A DNA stretch of 64,000 nt from Maea johnstoni (lineage: Eukaryota; Annelida; Polychaeta; Spionida; Magelonidae): positions 51,589,326 through 51,653,325 of the forward strand of contig OZ012685.1 in NCBI GenBank assembly GCA_963942565.1. The letters are read 5' to 3'. The notes below the pieces were generated by a model that was not told where the DNA came from, searched no databases, and worked only from the letters and a program-made list of their open reading frames with translations. Positions within the stretch are counted from its first letter, which is position 1; the number at the start of each line of letters is the position of its first letter. Positions 12,731 to 31,534 of the stretch are shown here, in pieces. The position numbers and the translations under genes were made by a program.

Positions 12731-14420
12731 CTGAAATAACATAGGAAGGATGATAAAAAATGGAGATCAAAAATAAAGATTTATATTTCTAGATTTATAA
12801 TTATTTGATACTTGTAGGGGTTAAAATTAGGACCTCACCTTTTTAGTACAATTTGGGTGACATTGATTGTCTATTTTAATACTGTTCAAATGATAAGATG
12901 GAAAATTGATCGCTTACTTTATACACAAGAACATTATTTTCCCCCACAAAACCCTTAAACCCTACATGACTTGCCATTCCTCTGCTATATATACTAACAA
13001 AGGAATTTGCCTCCTTTATATGTTGTTTACTTGTTAGTTCTGGCTGCCGCACACCAATTACGCATTGAATTATACTTGCGACAAGTCTGACTTTCAAAAT
13101 GGCGCTGCCCACGCTACATTTAACTCGCCACGCAGAATACCCTATGACTTCCGGTTGCGCAACAATCATGTTTTGGCGGATAGGGGCACTAGAAGCGATC
13201 GTTTATAATCTAAAATCAATCGCAAACTTTGCAAATAAAAACATTTTTCTCATTTTGTATAAAAAGATAATTAGTTATATTGCTGCCGCACACAGATTAT
13301 GCATTGGATTATACTTGTACCAAGTGTAACTTCCAAAATGGCCCTACCCACGCCATTTCACTCTGCACACAGATATAATCTGTACGTACTTCTGATCAAT
13401 CGCAAATTTTGAAAATCTAAATGTTTTTTTATTTGATCAATGAAATTTACTTGGTGGCTGACATTTGATGAAATGTGTCCTTGGATGGATTGAGGGTGGG
13501 CGAGATTCCCCAGTTATTATTTTGCAAATCAATTATAGTGTCAATTATAGTGGCCGAGATTACTAGGGCGGACAAGATTTTTGTGAATTTACGTTAAGGG
13601 GCAGGGGAAAGTTGGGGTCGCCTAGAGTGGAAATATTGAATTACAATAAACTTTAGCCCCAGACTATTCAGTAACCCTGTCCATGAGTACAAACATCATT
13701 AGGTATACTTTTTAGGTTTGCATGTCTTCTACACTTCTACAAATACTAATTTGGGGTTAAACTACAGGGAAGCTAGTGAGTCTAAAATTACTATTTACCA
13801 TATAGATGGAGCGTTTTTCTCATGTTTCTCACTTCATTCCTGCTTATAAAAGATCAAGTAAAGACAGTCGGGGCTTTCTGACTTCATTTGATTTATATGG
13901 GCAGGAGTAATATTACGTGGTGATCAAGATTCACAAGCCAGTCCCTCATGACAAAATATGTAATTTTGATGAGCTTTAACTTGCCCAGGCAGACCAGTGG
14001 ACAGGGAGATGCACTGAAGACAAGTACTGCACCCATTGCCCTAGTATAGTTGACACCATAGTATATTGTTACACAGTGGCAAAAGATAAGCTTTCTTGGT
14101 GGCACACACCTTTGCAGTCTTTATATTTAGAAAGAAATTGATCTGAATGATGCCGTTAGACTCTATATATTTCTTCCCGAACTACCTCTGACACATTGCG
14201 ACCAAGTTCTTAACTAACAGCATCATTCAGTTGGCACCAGCATCCAGGTAAAAATTTCTAGAATTGTAACCAGAATTGCAAAATTCTCTGAACAATTCTG
14301 GTACGTACCAGATTTGAGGTTGTAAAGTACAAGATGACCTGTTGATCTGCCTTTTATGCATCACACTTTTCTAAATCTAAGAACAGTAGTTGGCATGGAC
14401 TTATTATCCAGGGGGTGTAT
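12731..14420. other. no gene seen; local duplication
   Basis: Positions 13035-13170 and 13278-13390 are diverged direct duplicates sharing 'gctgccgcacac', 'gcattg.attatact' and 'aaaatggc'. The rest shows no exon I can support. Confidence 0.45.
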
Positions 14421-15134
14421 GATGATTATGCCCCATGTGCGAAAACGCCCCATGTCGAAAACGCCCCACTTTTCAAGTACTGCAGTGAGCGGCCTCACGG
14501 CTTGCCGAGCAGCCAGCGATCAGCTGGGAAGTGCCATCTATACAATCAGGCAATAAATCACTCGCCTTTACGTGGATCAATTTCAATGCGGTATAAATTG
14601 TTAGAAACGCCCTAAATTATTCTACTTGTCACTTAATTCTAATTTAAATTGGTTGCGAAATGTCGATTTTGCAACAGGTCGAATTACTTTTGATTTTTAT
14701 GCATATTTTCGGTCAATCGCTACTCATACTGTGTGGGTTTCCATTATGTTTCCACGAAGTACAGCTACAAGCAAAGAAAGACCTAACAGATGAAAATTTT
14801 GTAACTTTGTGACTGCATTTGAAGGGGGATGCTGAATTACATTGAGCTTTGCTTTGTAGCCATATTAATAATAATATTATAGTCCTTCGTGTGCCGACGT
14901 GATCATGATAAGCGTGTCACACAAGTAAAATTAATCCACAGCGCTTTCCGGCCAGGGCTATGTTCATTTCTGCCTTGATATTTGTCTATATTGTGGACGC
15001 GAATAACTAAGAACAAAAGAGAAAGAGAAAAGAAAAAGAGAAGAGAAAGAAGAATAAATACACTTATGTTAGTAAAAGTGGGGCGTATCGGACATGGGGC
15101 GTTTTCGCATATGGGGAGTAATCACCTGTATTCA
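14421..15134. mobile_element. family I mini-element, about 45-bp inverted ends
   Basis: The left end reads CCCCATGTGCGAAAACGCCC and continues ATGTCGAAAACGCCCC. The right end (15070-15121) is its near-exact inverse: GGGGCG..GGACATGGGGCG..TTTTCGCATATGGGG. The interior has no coding frame and carries a purine tract at 15010-15055. A second, shorter copy lies at 16626-17364. I could not settle a target duplication. Confidence 0.75.
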
Positions 15135-16625
15135 CCCAGGGCATACAGGACCAGGGCATAGGCTAAACATCCTAAATTCAAACCATCTGCATACTAGTGG
15201 GTCTAAGAGAGGTTTTTCTAGATGCTCACAGACTTTTGTGAAAACTGGATCTCTTTTGTACATCCCTGTGTAGCCATGAAAGAAGTAGGTAAATTGACCT
15301 TGTAGGACTGTCATTGACATCCATTTTTTTTCGATTCGATCTTTGACATTTTATTTTTTCGATTCTGATTATTTCGATTCGATTTTGAAGAACTACACTT
15401 ATAGAATATTTTCACATGTTCCACACTAAGTTTGTGGCTAGGATCCTAAGATTCTCACAATGCAAATGCAATGAAGGTTTTCTCAACACTTTTTGATTGA
15501 ATACTTAAGTTTCTCTTCCAAATTCTTACTAGTGTTGGCTAAAAATGGTAAAAAATGGTGTAAGAGGCTGAAAAAATGTGTTTCGATTAATTGACAAAAC
15601 AATTGACATAATATTTTTTTTCGATTAATTGGAAAAATTATTTCGATCGATCGATATTTGTCATATCAATGACGGTCCTATGACCTTGTCAATTTTCTGT
15701 TTGTATCAATCTTTCTTGTCTTGGTCCATTTATTTGATTTATTATGAATTTATCATTTTTGAAAATGTTATTGTAGTCAGATATACCAGAATAAGTTTCA
15801 GCCTTTTAGCAGAAATGCTACGGCATCTATCTAAGGTAAATAGAAATAAGAGAAGTACAGAGTGCAGCCATTTATAGAGGGCGCCATCATCGGGAATTTT
15901 TTGAAAACCAAGTATCAGCTCGTTATGCTTCGTCTTCTTTGCGGTTACCATAATTTCTGGTAGGTGAACCTAAACATATAGCAATTGATATCCTTTTGAA
16001 ATAATTGAATTACATCGTTAACTGAACATCATTACATTTAGTTTATAGTGAATCAATCAAAATAAGTGTCACGAAGAAATATTTTCTTTTTTTGCGACAA
16101 CCATTGAAACTTTCAGGGGAGCTAGATCAAGGCAAACGTTTGCATATCAGCCAATCAAGAGCAAGCTTTTAACGTATTCGACCGTTCACCCAAACCACGC
16201 CGGTTCTTTCTGAATGAACAAGAGGGTAGCTGTCATAACCATTTAAAGTAAGCACTGCCTATTTGAGCTTTTTCTCATAAAGTATTATTCAAAACTTAAT
16301 AAAGTAGATTTCATTAACATCAATGCTATCGCATAATGAACTCATGGGATGGATATGTGTAGTTAAAGAAAGCTTTTGAGTGAGAAGAGAGGTGACAGAT
16401 GAGATGTTACATTCACCTGAGAGAAGGATGTATTTCTCTGCATTCACTAATTCTGGAATAATAGGTCATTGATGATTGACACTGGTTGAACCAGTGAAAA
16501 TACACCCTCAACTCCATTATCCTTCATTGTCACTCAGTTTAACATAAATTGACGCAAATATTTGACCACTTGCCATTGCAAATATAAATTTAGTGTCTAC
16601 AGTATTTGAAATGCAGCTTCGGCAT
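15135..16625. other. no gene seen
   Basis: AT-rich. Positions 15325-15660 contain repeated 'tttcgat' words, which looks like decayed simple sequence. No exon is supported. Confidence 0.4.
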
Positions 16626-17364
16626 GGTGTCAGACGAAAACGCCCTATATCCGAAAAAGCCCGCATCAAATACGCCCACTCTTTTCAAGTGCTGCCGTGA
16701 GCAGTAAATTGAATATATATCTAGACTATGTCTGTAATGTTCCTCGTGTGTCTGCTTGTCATTGATGGGTGAAGCCATATACTTATCTATAATGGTGAAT
16801 GGTGAAATAACTCATTTTCAAACTTAATTTCAATGCTTAAAAGTGACATAGCTCGTGCCGATCAACACACGAGTGAAATGAATCCACGGCGGCCAGATCC
16901 AACTCTATCGGGTGTGTTCTCGCTGAGATGAGTAGACCGGGATCGGGCACTGTCCATGCATCATCAAATGTCGCTGCCTCCCATCTCCTTGGCAACTATC
17001 TGACCTAGAAAGGATGCTGCATGCTAATTGCACAGATCAGATCACGTGACCAAGGCTACACCGCGTAACCCGAGGCGCACATACCCTAGGTGCTAGCATG
17101 CTGTGCCTATGGCGTTGCGGTTCAAGGGGATGTATTTCTCTGGTTCTCGTGAGAGTATAAACCGCAAAGAAAAAATGGACACCACTAACTACACTACGAG
17201 TGCTACGACTAACTTGACTATGAACATAAATAACTAAGAGAACGAGAAAGGAAAAGAATAGAAAGGAGGAAGAAAAGAAGAAGAAATACACTGATGTGAA
17301 AATTAAAAAAGAGCGGGCGTATTCGATGGAGATGTTTTCGCATATCGGGCCTTATCGCCTGTAT
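16626..17364. mobile_element. family I mini-element, copy 2, carrying a hAT-like insert
   Basis: The ends repeat the GCGAAAACGCCC-type inverted repeat of copy 1, with more changes, and the purine tract is kept at 17235-17285. A 219-bp hAT-like element (16924-17142) is inserted in it, so this copy is the older of the two layers. Confidence 0.7.
16924..17142 (-). mobile_element. family H hAT-like mini-element, copy 1
   Basis: 219 bp that begin CAGAGAAATACATCCCC when read on the minus strand. Flanks are GTTCTCGC and GTTCTCGT, an 8-bp target duplication with one mismatch, as hAT elements make. By eye every base matches the inverted copy at 20055-20273. Confidence 0.85.
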
Positions 17365-18350
17365 TCTTCGGCACAGCTCCTAGCCCAGCACTCTCCACAC
17401 AGAGATACGCTACGCATAGTATCTCTGCCACCACACCGGAACTAATTTTGCGGAATATTTTGATAAGTGACGTCATTGAATGTAGCCCATTGGTCAAACA
17501 GTGAGATGCACGTGACGCGCATGGTCATATTTACAATCAACAATGACGTCATCCTCACAGTGGCCTGTTTGTTGCGAAAGCGTTGGACGGCCGACTGGCC
17601 GATTGGTCAATTCAGTACTTTTCACCGCATTTTCCCATGAGCTATCGCAAAGAGTACTAAGGCATTACAACCGAAATGTCATGAATATCGTAGTTTGCGC
17701 TTTTACAAATAACTGAATGGCAAATAATGCACAGGAGCTTTACATCTGGTATAATTTTGAAATCGTACCATAAAACAACAAAATTTCAAAAACGTGCAGA
17801 GTGATTAGGTGGGTAGTGGCAGAGATACTAGTTGTGTAGCAATCGCGGTAGACAGGATCGCTGTGCCACAGATTGCTAGCCCAGGTGAGGTGTTGACGAG
17901 AACCACTCTAGAGGTGCTATCTGCGCATGTGTGTGAGCAACCTCCTCTATAGTGACAAACAGATACAAGAGTCCTGATTTGTGGGTCTCCTAGAGATGTC
18001 ACGCTGAGGAGAGATTAGGTGTGTCTAGGCAGGGTCTTAGCCAGGATTTTAAATATGTCTGTCCAAATCAGCAATTCCAAAACTTTTGCCCGTCCAGAAT
18101 TAGCTACTTATTTACTTCAAATCCTTATATCAACTACATTTATGGCCTATTGTGTGGAAAAGGGTAATTTATACTTCAGCAATGACCTTTAAAAAGGTTG
18201 ATTGTTAGGAAAATATTTGGTTTGAACTCCCTTATAGACAAAATTGAAAATTCTTCAAATTTTTACCTGTCTTACAGTTAGCATCAAGGCACTGGTCAAT
18301 GGCAAATAAAGTGAAGATGACCAAAACACTTTTCTTCTTCAGATTTCAAG
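17365..18350. other. FKBP upstream region with an element fragment
   Basis: Positions 18033-18285 match the 'tagccaggat' hAT-like element (full copy at 32822-33129) from its left end, CAGGGTCTTAGCCAGGAT. The acceptor-like ttcttcttcag at 18332-18342 just before the FKBP start suggests a 5'-UTR intron. No promoter is identifiable. Confidence 0.5.
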
Positions 18351-21300
18351 ATGGCACAACAAGTCAGCGATGGAGTGAGGAAGACCATGCTCCAGCAGGG
18401 CTCCGGACCTTGCCCTCAGAGAGGACAAACAATCACTGTGCACTGTACTGGCAGTCTCGCACAACCACCCAAGAAGTTCTGGAGGTAGGAAGTTTTTGAT
18501 AATCATATGTTTTTCTGAGATATTCCAACATTATTGCCTAAGCGACAGTTCAATAGAAAACTTGTTTAATGTTCATGAATATTGAATATTATCATTTTTA
18601 CAAATAATTATTTTTAGTAGTAGTAGTAGTAGTGGTAGTAGTAGTACAGGGTCTGACACTTAGTTTTCAGGTTAGGGGCCCGAAAAGGTCTTTTGATAGA
18701 AATATGTGGTCAAAAACAGGATTTCTGGTTATAATACATACTATCTTGGACCCCTAGCCTGAAAAATCTAGGGGCCCACAGCAAAATCTAGGGGCATATG
18801 CCCCTGGGAATGTCGAACCCTGGTAGTAGTAGTAAAAGTAGTAGTAGTTAGTGATGGGACGATGATCGACTGTAGTCGACAGTCGTCAGCAAGTTAACAG
18901 TAACCAATTAATCGGCTGGAGACTTAACACCTAATTGTTAGTCTGTATAATAGCCCATTAAGCCAGCACACATCCTTAATTAAGGTCAAAGGGTTCCTTG
19001 TCAGATATCCCACAGAGAAAGTTGCTTGTTTCATGTACTGACCCACTGGCCTGTTTATACCTTCTAAGAGTCAGCAGTGTAATAGGTCTGGGGTGGGTCA
19101 TGCAAGTAGTGAGTAATTTAAGTATACCAGGAACCTTAGAATAGATAGTAGTCTAAACTTCCTGAGTATACCAAGTAGTATACCTACTGACTGATAAAAA
19201 CTGGGGTACTGAGCAAACTAGATATTTCAGATTCCTTCTAAATGTAGTTCTAAACATGAGTTGGATGAAATGTGTTCTATGATGTGTCTTTCATTATTTT
19301 TCTAAAGACATCTTTTAATGCCTTCATACATATTGCAATAAAAGTATTTTGATTTATTAGAATACTGGTAATTTGTCTCTAAGTTACTAAATAAAACTAA
19401 GAAAGAAGACATACAAGTACACCTAACCTGCACAGTTTACATGTAGAATCCCAGCATAAATCAAAAACACTTGAGAAAGTTTGATACCAAGATAGAATAG
19501 AATAGAATAGATAATTTGAAATAGTACAATATAATAACAAGTGTAAAAATGCAGAACTTAAGCTTTGACAAGCAAACAGTCTCATGAAAGTGCGATGAAC
19601 CGATTAATCGGTGATAGTCGGTTGGCCTAGCTGACTGATGATCGGTTAGGAAATTTCAACTGACTCCCACCACTAGTAGTAGTAGTAGTAGTATCATTAA
19701 CTCTATAGTAATTTTCTCTGAAATAGCATATCATCTAGATTTTTATATGGCAAGTACATGCAAGTTATTTTAAGGAGTACATGTTTATTTCAGCACCAAG
19801 GACCCAGGCCAGCAAGCCTTTACCTTTCAAGTAGGAGTTGGGAAGGTCATCGCAGGTATTTATAAGCTTATTTATTTATTCTACTTCAAAACCCTATACC
19901 AGCTATATTTGATAGCTTAATCTGTCAAAAAGAGCAAATTACACTTCAGCTATGTCCTAGAAGATGGTTTGTTAGGAAAAATATTTTAAAATATCTGGTT
20001 ATTACACCCCAAAAGTCAAACTTGAAAAACCATCATAGAAATTGTCGCATAAACCAGAGAAATACATCCCCTTGAACCGCAACGCCATAGGCACAGCATG
20101 CTAGCACCTAGGGTATGTGCGCCTCGGGTTACGCGGTGTAGCCTTGGTCACGTGATCTGATCTGTGCAATTAGCATGCAGCATCCTTTCTAGGTCAGATA
20201 GTTGCCAAGGAGATGGGAGGCAGCGACATTTGATGATGCATGGACAGTGCCCGATCCCGGTCTACTCATCTCAGCATAAACTCAAATGAACACCTAGTTT
20301 TGGGGCAATTTCTTTCAAAAATGACTAAAAATGCATACTTTTTGGGATTTCTTTGTAATTAATATATTTTTTGAGACAGGGAAGTCAGACTTGGCACAAA
20401 TATACTTCAGGTGGTAGCCCACGGACTATAAGTCCCTGATGCCAGGATGAGCCGTCACTTATTGCATGTTTTCTCTGTTTTTGCTTCAGGCTGGGATGAG
20501 GGATGTTTGACGATGCAGCTGGGAGAGAAATCTGTACTAGAGATCAGAGGCGACAAGGGCTATGGCGCGCAGGGCTTCCCAGCATGGGGATATCCTTTTA
20601 CATACTACTACTACACCAATTAGAGTTAATGAGAAATAGGATCCAAAAATGGCAATCATCAAATTAGTCTTTATGCTGCTGGTGGCTAATTTGGCCGATA
20701 CAAAATGATTAAAACCATATGGGTATGTGTACTGCGGCGTATGGGTACTCATCTGATAGTACTCAGCAAGAGCTGTTATTTGCAGTTAGGCTATTATAGG
20801 TTTTTATTAAAGATAATTTATTTCTTTACTCGTCAGATTCTCTTCATCTAATGTCAGACCCTAAAAGTAAAACACATTGTGTAACAGGCCTTCAGTTCTC
20901 CTGTTTTTCTTTGGGGTGATTCAGGCACCCAGTAGATGAGTAAATTATTTTAGAAGATATTCTCATCCTTAAACCATGGTACTTTTATTGCGGCAGTTTC
21001 TTTTAGGAAGTCAGTTTGTTTAACCCTTGCAGTGTGGATTTACTTTCCATTTATGATCTCGCAAGACAGATTTAGGATAACTCTTCAAGAGAGCCTGTTC
21101 TAGAGTTAATTACTTTAGGTGAGGGGTTCTTGAAGTATTTGAGCCTGTCAGGCGGCCTTGAAGTACCCCTAGTTCAGAATTTGGCCTGCGATGGCTGTAT
21201 TACTCACCCCTTATATGTAGAAACTTCTTGAATTTTTCCTGAAGCCCTATTAAAACATGAATAACTCTTCCTTAGGACATGTTCTAAAGTAATTTGTAGA

Positions 21301-21471
21301 TATATTTTTCCTTGACTTTGTTCCTCGCAAGACACGTTTAGGATAAACCCCTCATGCAATGCTGCAATCAGAATTCTTTTAATATTTGTACATATATTTT
21401 TCCTTGACTTTGTTACGATTACTCCCAACGCTACTCTCCTCTTTGAGATTGAGATGCTGAAGATCCAGTAG
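18351..21471 (+). CDS. FKBP-type peptidyl-prolyl cis-trans isomerase
   Basis: Exons are 18351-18484, 19794-19855, 20490-20589 and 21417-21471 (351 nt, 116 aa), with splice phases 2, 1, 2. The protein folds as one FKBP domain: GQTITVHCTGSLA at 25-37, KKFWSTKDPGQQAF at 41-54, the pocket VIAGWDEG at 63-70, GYGAQGFPAWG near 87, and a closing beta strand LLFEIEMLKIQ. It catalyses proline isomerisation and should be cytosolic, since it has no signal or membrane segment. The FW-STKDPGQ and GFPAWG features resemble plant FKBP12, a form also kept in many invertebrates, rather than vertebrate FKBP12. The start ATG follows an acceptor-like site. Introns 1 and 2 are GT-AG; intron 3 is AT-AC. Introns 1 and 2 contain mini-elements. 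The gene is tail to tail with galactokinase. Confidence 0.92.
18647..18822. mobile_element. hAT-like mini-element in a (TAG)n tract
   Basis: Starts CAGGGTCTGACAC and ends GTCGAACCCTG, imperfect inverted ends of hAT type. It has split a (TAG)n microsatellite, so (TAG)n lies on both sides. It lies in FKBP intron 1. Confidence 0.75.
18845..19680. mobile_element. hAT-like element, TAGTGATGGGA ends
   Basis: The left end TAGTGATGGGACGATGATCG and the right end CTCCCACCACTAG are inverted, and AATCGGC/GATTAATCGG words recur near both ends. The interior, about 800 bp, has no transposase frame. Related ends are seen at 32138 and 58098. Lies in FKBP intron 1 between (TAG)n tracts. Confidence 0.5.
19862..20046 (+). 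mobile_element. fragment of the 'tagccaggat' hAT-like element
   Basis: Internal part of the element seen whole at 32822-33129 ('cttcagctat.tcctagaagatggtttgtt'). The younger family H copy at 20055 sits at its end. Confidence 0.6.
20055..20273 (+). mobile_element. family H hAT-like mini-element, copy 2
   Basis: 219 bp bounded by a perfect 8-bp duplication GCATAAAC (20047-20054 and 20274-20281). Identical, inverted, to 16924-17142. Lies in FKBP intron 2, 216 bp before exon 3. Confidence 0.9.
20590..21416 (+). other. U12-type AT-AC intron of the FKBP gene
   Basis: FKBP exon 3 ends TGG GG and is followed by ATATCCTTTT, the exact U12 AT-AC donor consensus. The intron ends TTTTCCTTGACTTTGTTAC, where TTCCTTGAC matches the U12 branch site and the terminal AC follows about ten bases after the branch A. 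Joining at these points restores WGITPNATLLFEIE, the expected FKBP ending, in frame. No GT donor exists near the exon end. A near copy of the branch region (21296-21320), in which the AC reads CC, lies about 90 bp upstream. A family A fragment sits at 20670-20783. Confidence 0.9.
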
Positions 21472-23158
21472 GAGTGGTGGATCACACCCATACATTGTGC
21501 ACGCTAGAAGTCAGAGAAGATTCCTTGGACATGGACACTTGACTGAACCTATACACACCATCTACATTTTCAGGAGATTGAGACTGGATACATTCTTATT
21601 AAACCCATTGATACTTAAGTTGAGTTCTAACTTGGGAATTGTCGATGCAAAATATCCCTTTTGGGAAATAGGCTTAAAAATCAAAGGTTATTGCAGAAAG
21701 ATCCATTCTAAATGATTGTGGATGATTGATTTTCAAGCTTAGATCCGGTTCAGGTTCAGTAATGTTTCCATGACCAAGATCTTATGCACCGAATGCCACC
21801 TCCATCTGGCCGCCAGGATGGTCATCTCTAGTTAGCTATTTACCCTCTGTGAGGGTACTCTTTCTTTGATAATGGCTTGAATATTTACAATTTAGAGATT
21901 GTAACCTTGCCATAGTCCCTAATTGCTGGAGTATTTGTATAACATCGCTTTCCACAATTCTGCCTTTAACCCATATGCTGCTTGTGGCTAATTTGACCAA
22001 AAACAATGTTGCAAAAAACTAAAAAATGGCTGAAACCCTGGCACATGGATACTCATCCGAGAGCACTCAGCAAGAGATTTCCATTGAATACCAACATGAC
22101 ATGGTTTTGATGTTTTTAAAAAATCTTTGCATCCTTGTGCTTTGGATGAAGTTAGCTTCAGCGTTGGAAGGGTTAAGATTAGAGTGCGACTAAAACTACC
22201 CTTTATGTTGTTATGTATCTTCAGATTTAAGTTCATAGTTACCGTCTTAATTATCTCAAGGGATGCAGAATACCAAGAATGGCTCAGAGTCAATTATATT
22301 GCAAGCCTAGTCCATACATCTTTTGATAGCCATAAAATGACAAGCAATGCTATTAGTTATGTATTACGGTTTTGCTTGAACATCAATCGCTACTGCATAA
22401 AAGGCGTTAAAGACCCATCCTCAGTTTAGGGAGTACTTTTGGGTTCAAATTGATACCCTCACTTATACATGTACTTAATGAACTTTGCAAATAAGAATGA
22501 AGACTCCATGACAAATCTAACCCTTCAGGAATGATGGTCCAAGAATTTGAGAGGTGGAGATAGAATTTTATTTTCCTGCAACATTCCAATTCATAATTTG
22601 CATGAAAAAAAAGAAATGTCATCCTACTTTTTACCTCTTTATCACCATCACTATGGGTTTAAATCAATGATCTGCCAATTCATTCCATTTCATATTGTAA
22701 TCATGTTGTGTGTGTATCTTAAGATATATGTACACGGGAATAAAATATGAAGTACTCATAATAATTTGTTTCATTTTATACCTGTTCTACATGTGCCCAA
22801 CAATTTCATCACTAAAAGGGCAACATATGCTAACAATCCTTGTGGTACACATACATTATAACTGGTATTTATTACTGGCATTTAATTTAAACTATTTTTG
22901 CACTCCCCATGATAGCGCCAATATACCATTCAAATGACCATCAAATAGATATCCTGCTTTGTATCTCTGTCCTGCTGAGTGCTTGAATGTGCAAATTTAA
23001 AGTAGCACAAATACCCTCCAGCAGGGCTGCAAACTAAAGCACTCCAAATTAAAGCTGTATTCAGTATACACATACAGAGAGAGAGAGAGATTATATTGTG
23101 TTCTTTTACTGCCATCCTTTAAATTGGTTTAAATGGAACACTTCTATGTTATGTGAAT
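21472..23158 (+). other. FKBP 3' flank/UTR with repeats
   Basis: No further exon is visible. A full family A element lies at 21970-22172. Positions about 22905-23060 match 51695-51870 in words like 'ccccatgatagcgcca' and 'aaataccctcca', a further dispersed repeat. Confidence 0.45.
21970..22172 (+). mobile_element. family A TTAA mini-element
   Basis: Bounded by TTAA at 21966-21969 and 22173-22176. Ends CCCATATGCTGC and GTTGGAAGGG. Downstream of the FKBP stop. Confidence 0.88.
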
Positions 23159-23164
23159 AATAAA
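23159..23164 (+). promoter_or_regulatory. candidate FKBP poly(A) signal
   Basis: AATAAA, 1.7 kb after the FKBP stop and 112 bp before the candidate galactokinase signal on the other strand. The distance makes this tentative. Confidence 0.3.
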
Positions 23165-23275
23165 GTTCAACAACATTTAATGTATAAATGCAACCATATG
23201 AAACATGCAGCATTTCTAAGTAAATGGTTTGATAAATGAAGACAACACAGTAATAATCTGAGCAAGTAAAATTGC

Positions 23276-23281
23276 TTTATT
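23276..23281 (-). promoter_or_regulatory. candidate galactokinase poly(A) signal
   Basis: AATAAA on the minus strand, 1.1 kb after the galactokinase stop. The span between (23282-24393) is AT-rich with a fragment of the 'tagccag' element near 23880-24130 and no exon. Confidence 0.3.
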
Positions 23282-24393
23282 AATATTTTCAAAAATAGAT
23301 GACTTCTTCTTTGGGACTTTTAAACATCAGTAAATAATGCTATTTATAACACATTAACAAATTGTATTGGCATTATGATAAGTGCTTCTAAATCAGCACA
23401 TCAAAGCAAGAAAAAATGTTACAAATCCAAATAAACTTGTATTATATACCAGCATAACTACTCGTTTCTACATCAATTTGACAGCCAAGCACACAAAAAA
23501 CAATTATGAAAATTATAACGCTAAATCAAAATTCCATATGATTACTTCATTAACTGTATGGCTAAATTCTATCAAGTATAGTTGCATCTAAGATGCGTCA
23601 TGATTTTCATATACATTTGACTTACACAAAAAATGACAAAATACAATTATGAAAATTCCAATCTTAAATCAAAATTCCTTGTGATAATTTCATAAAGTGT
23701 ATGGCTTAAATCTAAATATTTCTATCTTCATGATTGCACATTCTATAATGCTAAATCTGTTTTACAATATTTTTCATGACTACATAATCTAGGACTAAAT
23801 CCTATCAATTTTTCCTACACCTCAGGTGCTTCATGATTCAACATCTGTATAACACTAGAAATAATTCCTGTTCTCAACAGGGTCATTGGCAGGGTTTAGA
23901 AACAGGATGGCCAATTGCCAATTATAAAAATTTGGGGTGTCCTATTCTTCAATATAGTCAGATAACAATCATGAACATGTATTGTCTCATTGATGTCATG
24001 GAAATTATTTTGAGAGAAAATATTCAAATATTTGCATGAAAGCGAAATTTCTAGATAATGCTCTGTTAGTTCTGATGTGTGAATTTCAGGGGCGTTGGGT
24101 GTACAAATAATGCATAGACACCCTACACTCCTACATATCTTCCATGTTTTTGACTCATTTATGGTTGAAATTACCTTATAAGAGGATGGTCTTGATCTTT
24201 TAGAAATATACAAGGAATAAATTATGAAATACTTGAAGAATAGTTATGTGTTTGGCTTCCAAGTAACATTTCTCCTTCAAATGTTTAAGAAGATGGTTTT
24301 TGAATAGAATATCTCCAACATCATCATTTTAAGGATTTACAGGGTTAAACAAATCATTTCACACTTTGTTGATCCTCCCGATTTCTCATGGTA

Positions 24394-31238
<6,845 letters not shown>

Positions 31239-31534
31239 GTTTTTCGTCTACGATTGTCGTAATTGTAGCAGACGTCTTTTTCGGTTGATCGATATATTTA
31301 CCATAAAAATTACTACCAAACACCTCAATCATATAGAAATGTATGATATAAAATATTTTAGTCATAAGAAAGTATTTCATTGTTTTTAACAGTGCTTTAA
31401 GCAGTTATTTATGAACGAGTATGTCGTAAAAGCAAAATACGTACACTTTATGGCACATGCAGCTGTAAACAGACATGGAAGAGAATACCAGAAATTGGTC
31501 CTTGGTGTATTGAGCTGGATATTTTTATTTCAAG
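31239..31534. promoter_or_regulatory. probable bidirectional promoter, galactokinase / RUN-PDZ
   Basis: The 296 bp between the minus-strand galactokinase ATG (31238) and the plus-strand RUN-PDZ ATG (31535). The galactokinase start lies in ACATGGCGGA, close to the YY1-type start element. No TATA box is placed convincingly for either gene. The arrangement assumes that the weakly supported RUN-PDZ exon 1 is right. Confidence 0.55.

Noticed and set aside
20590-20632. FKBP ending at an in-frame stop with YPFTYYYYTN after exon 3
   Set aside because: Reading through the ATATCC donor loses the final FKBP strand, while the AT-AC junction restores it exactly at 21417.
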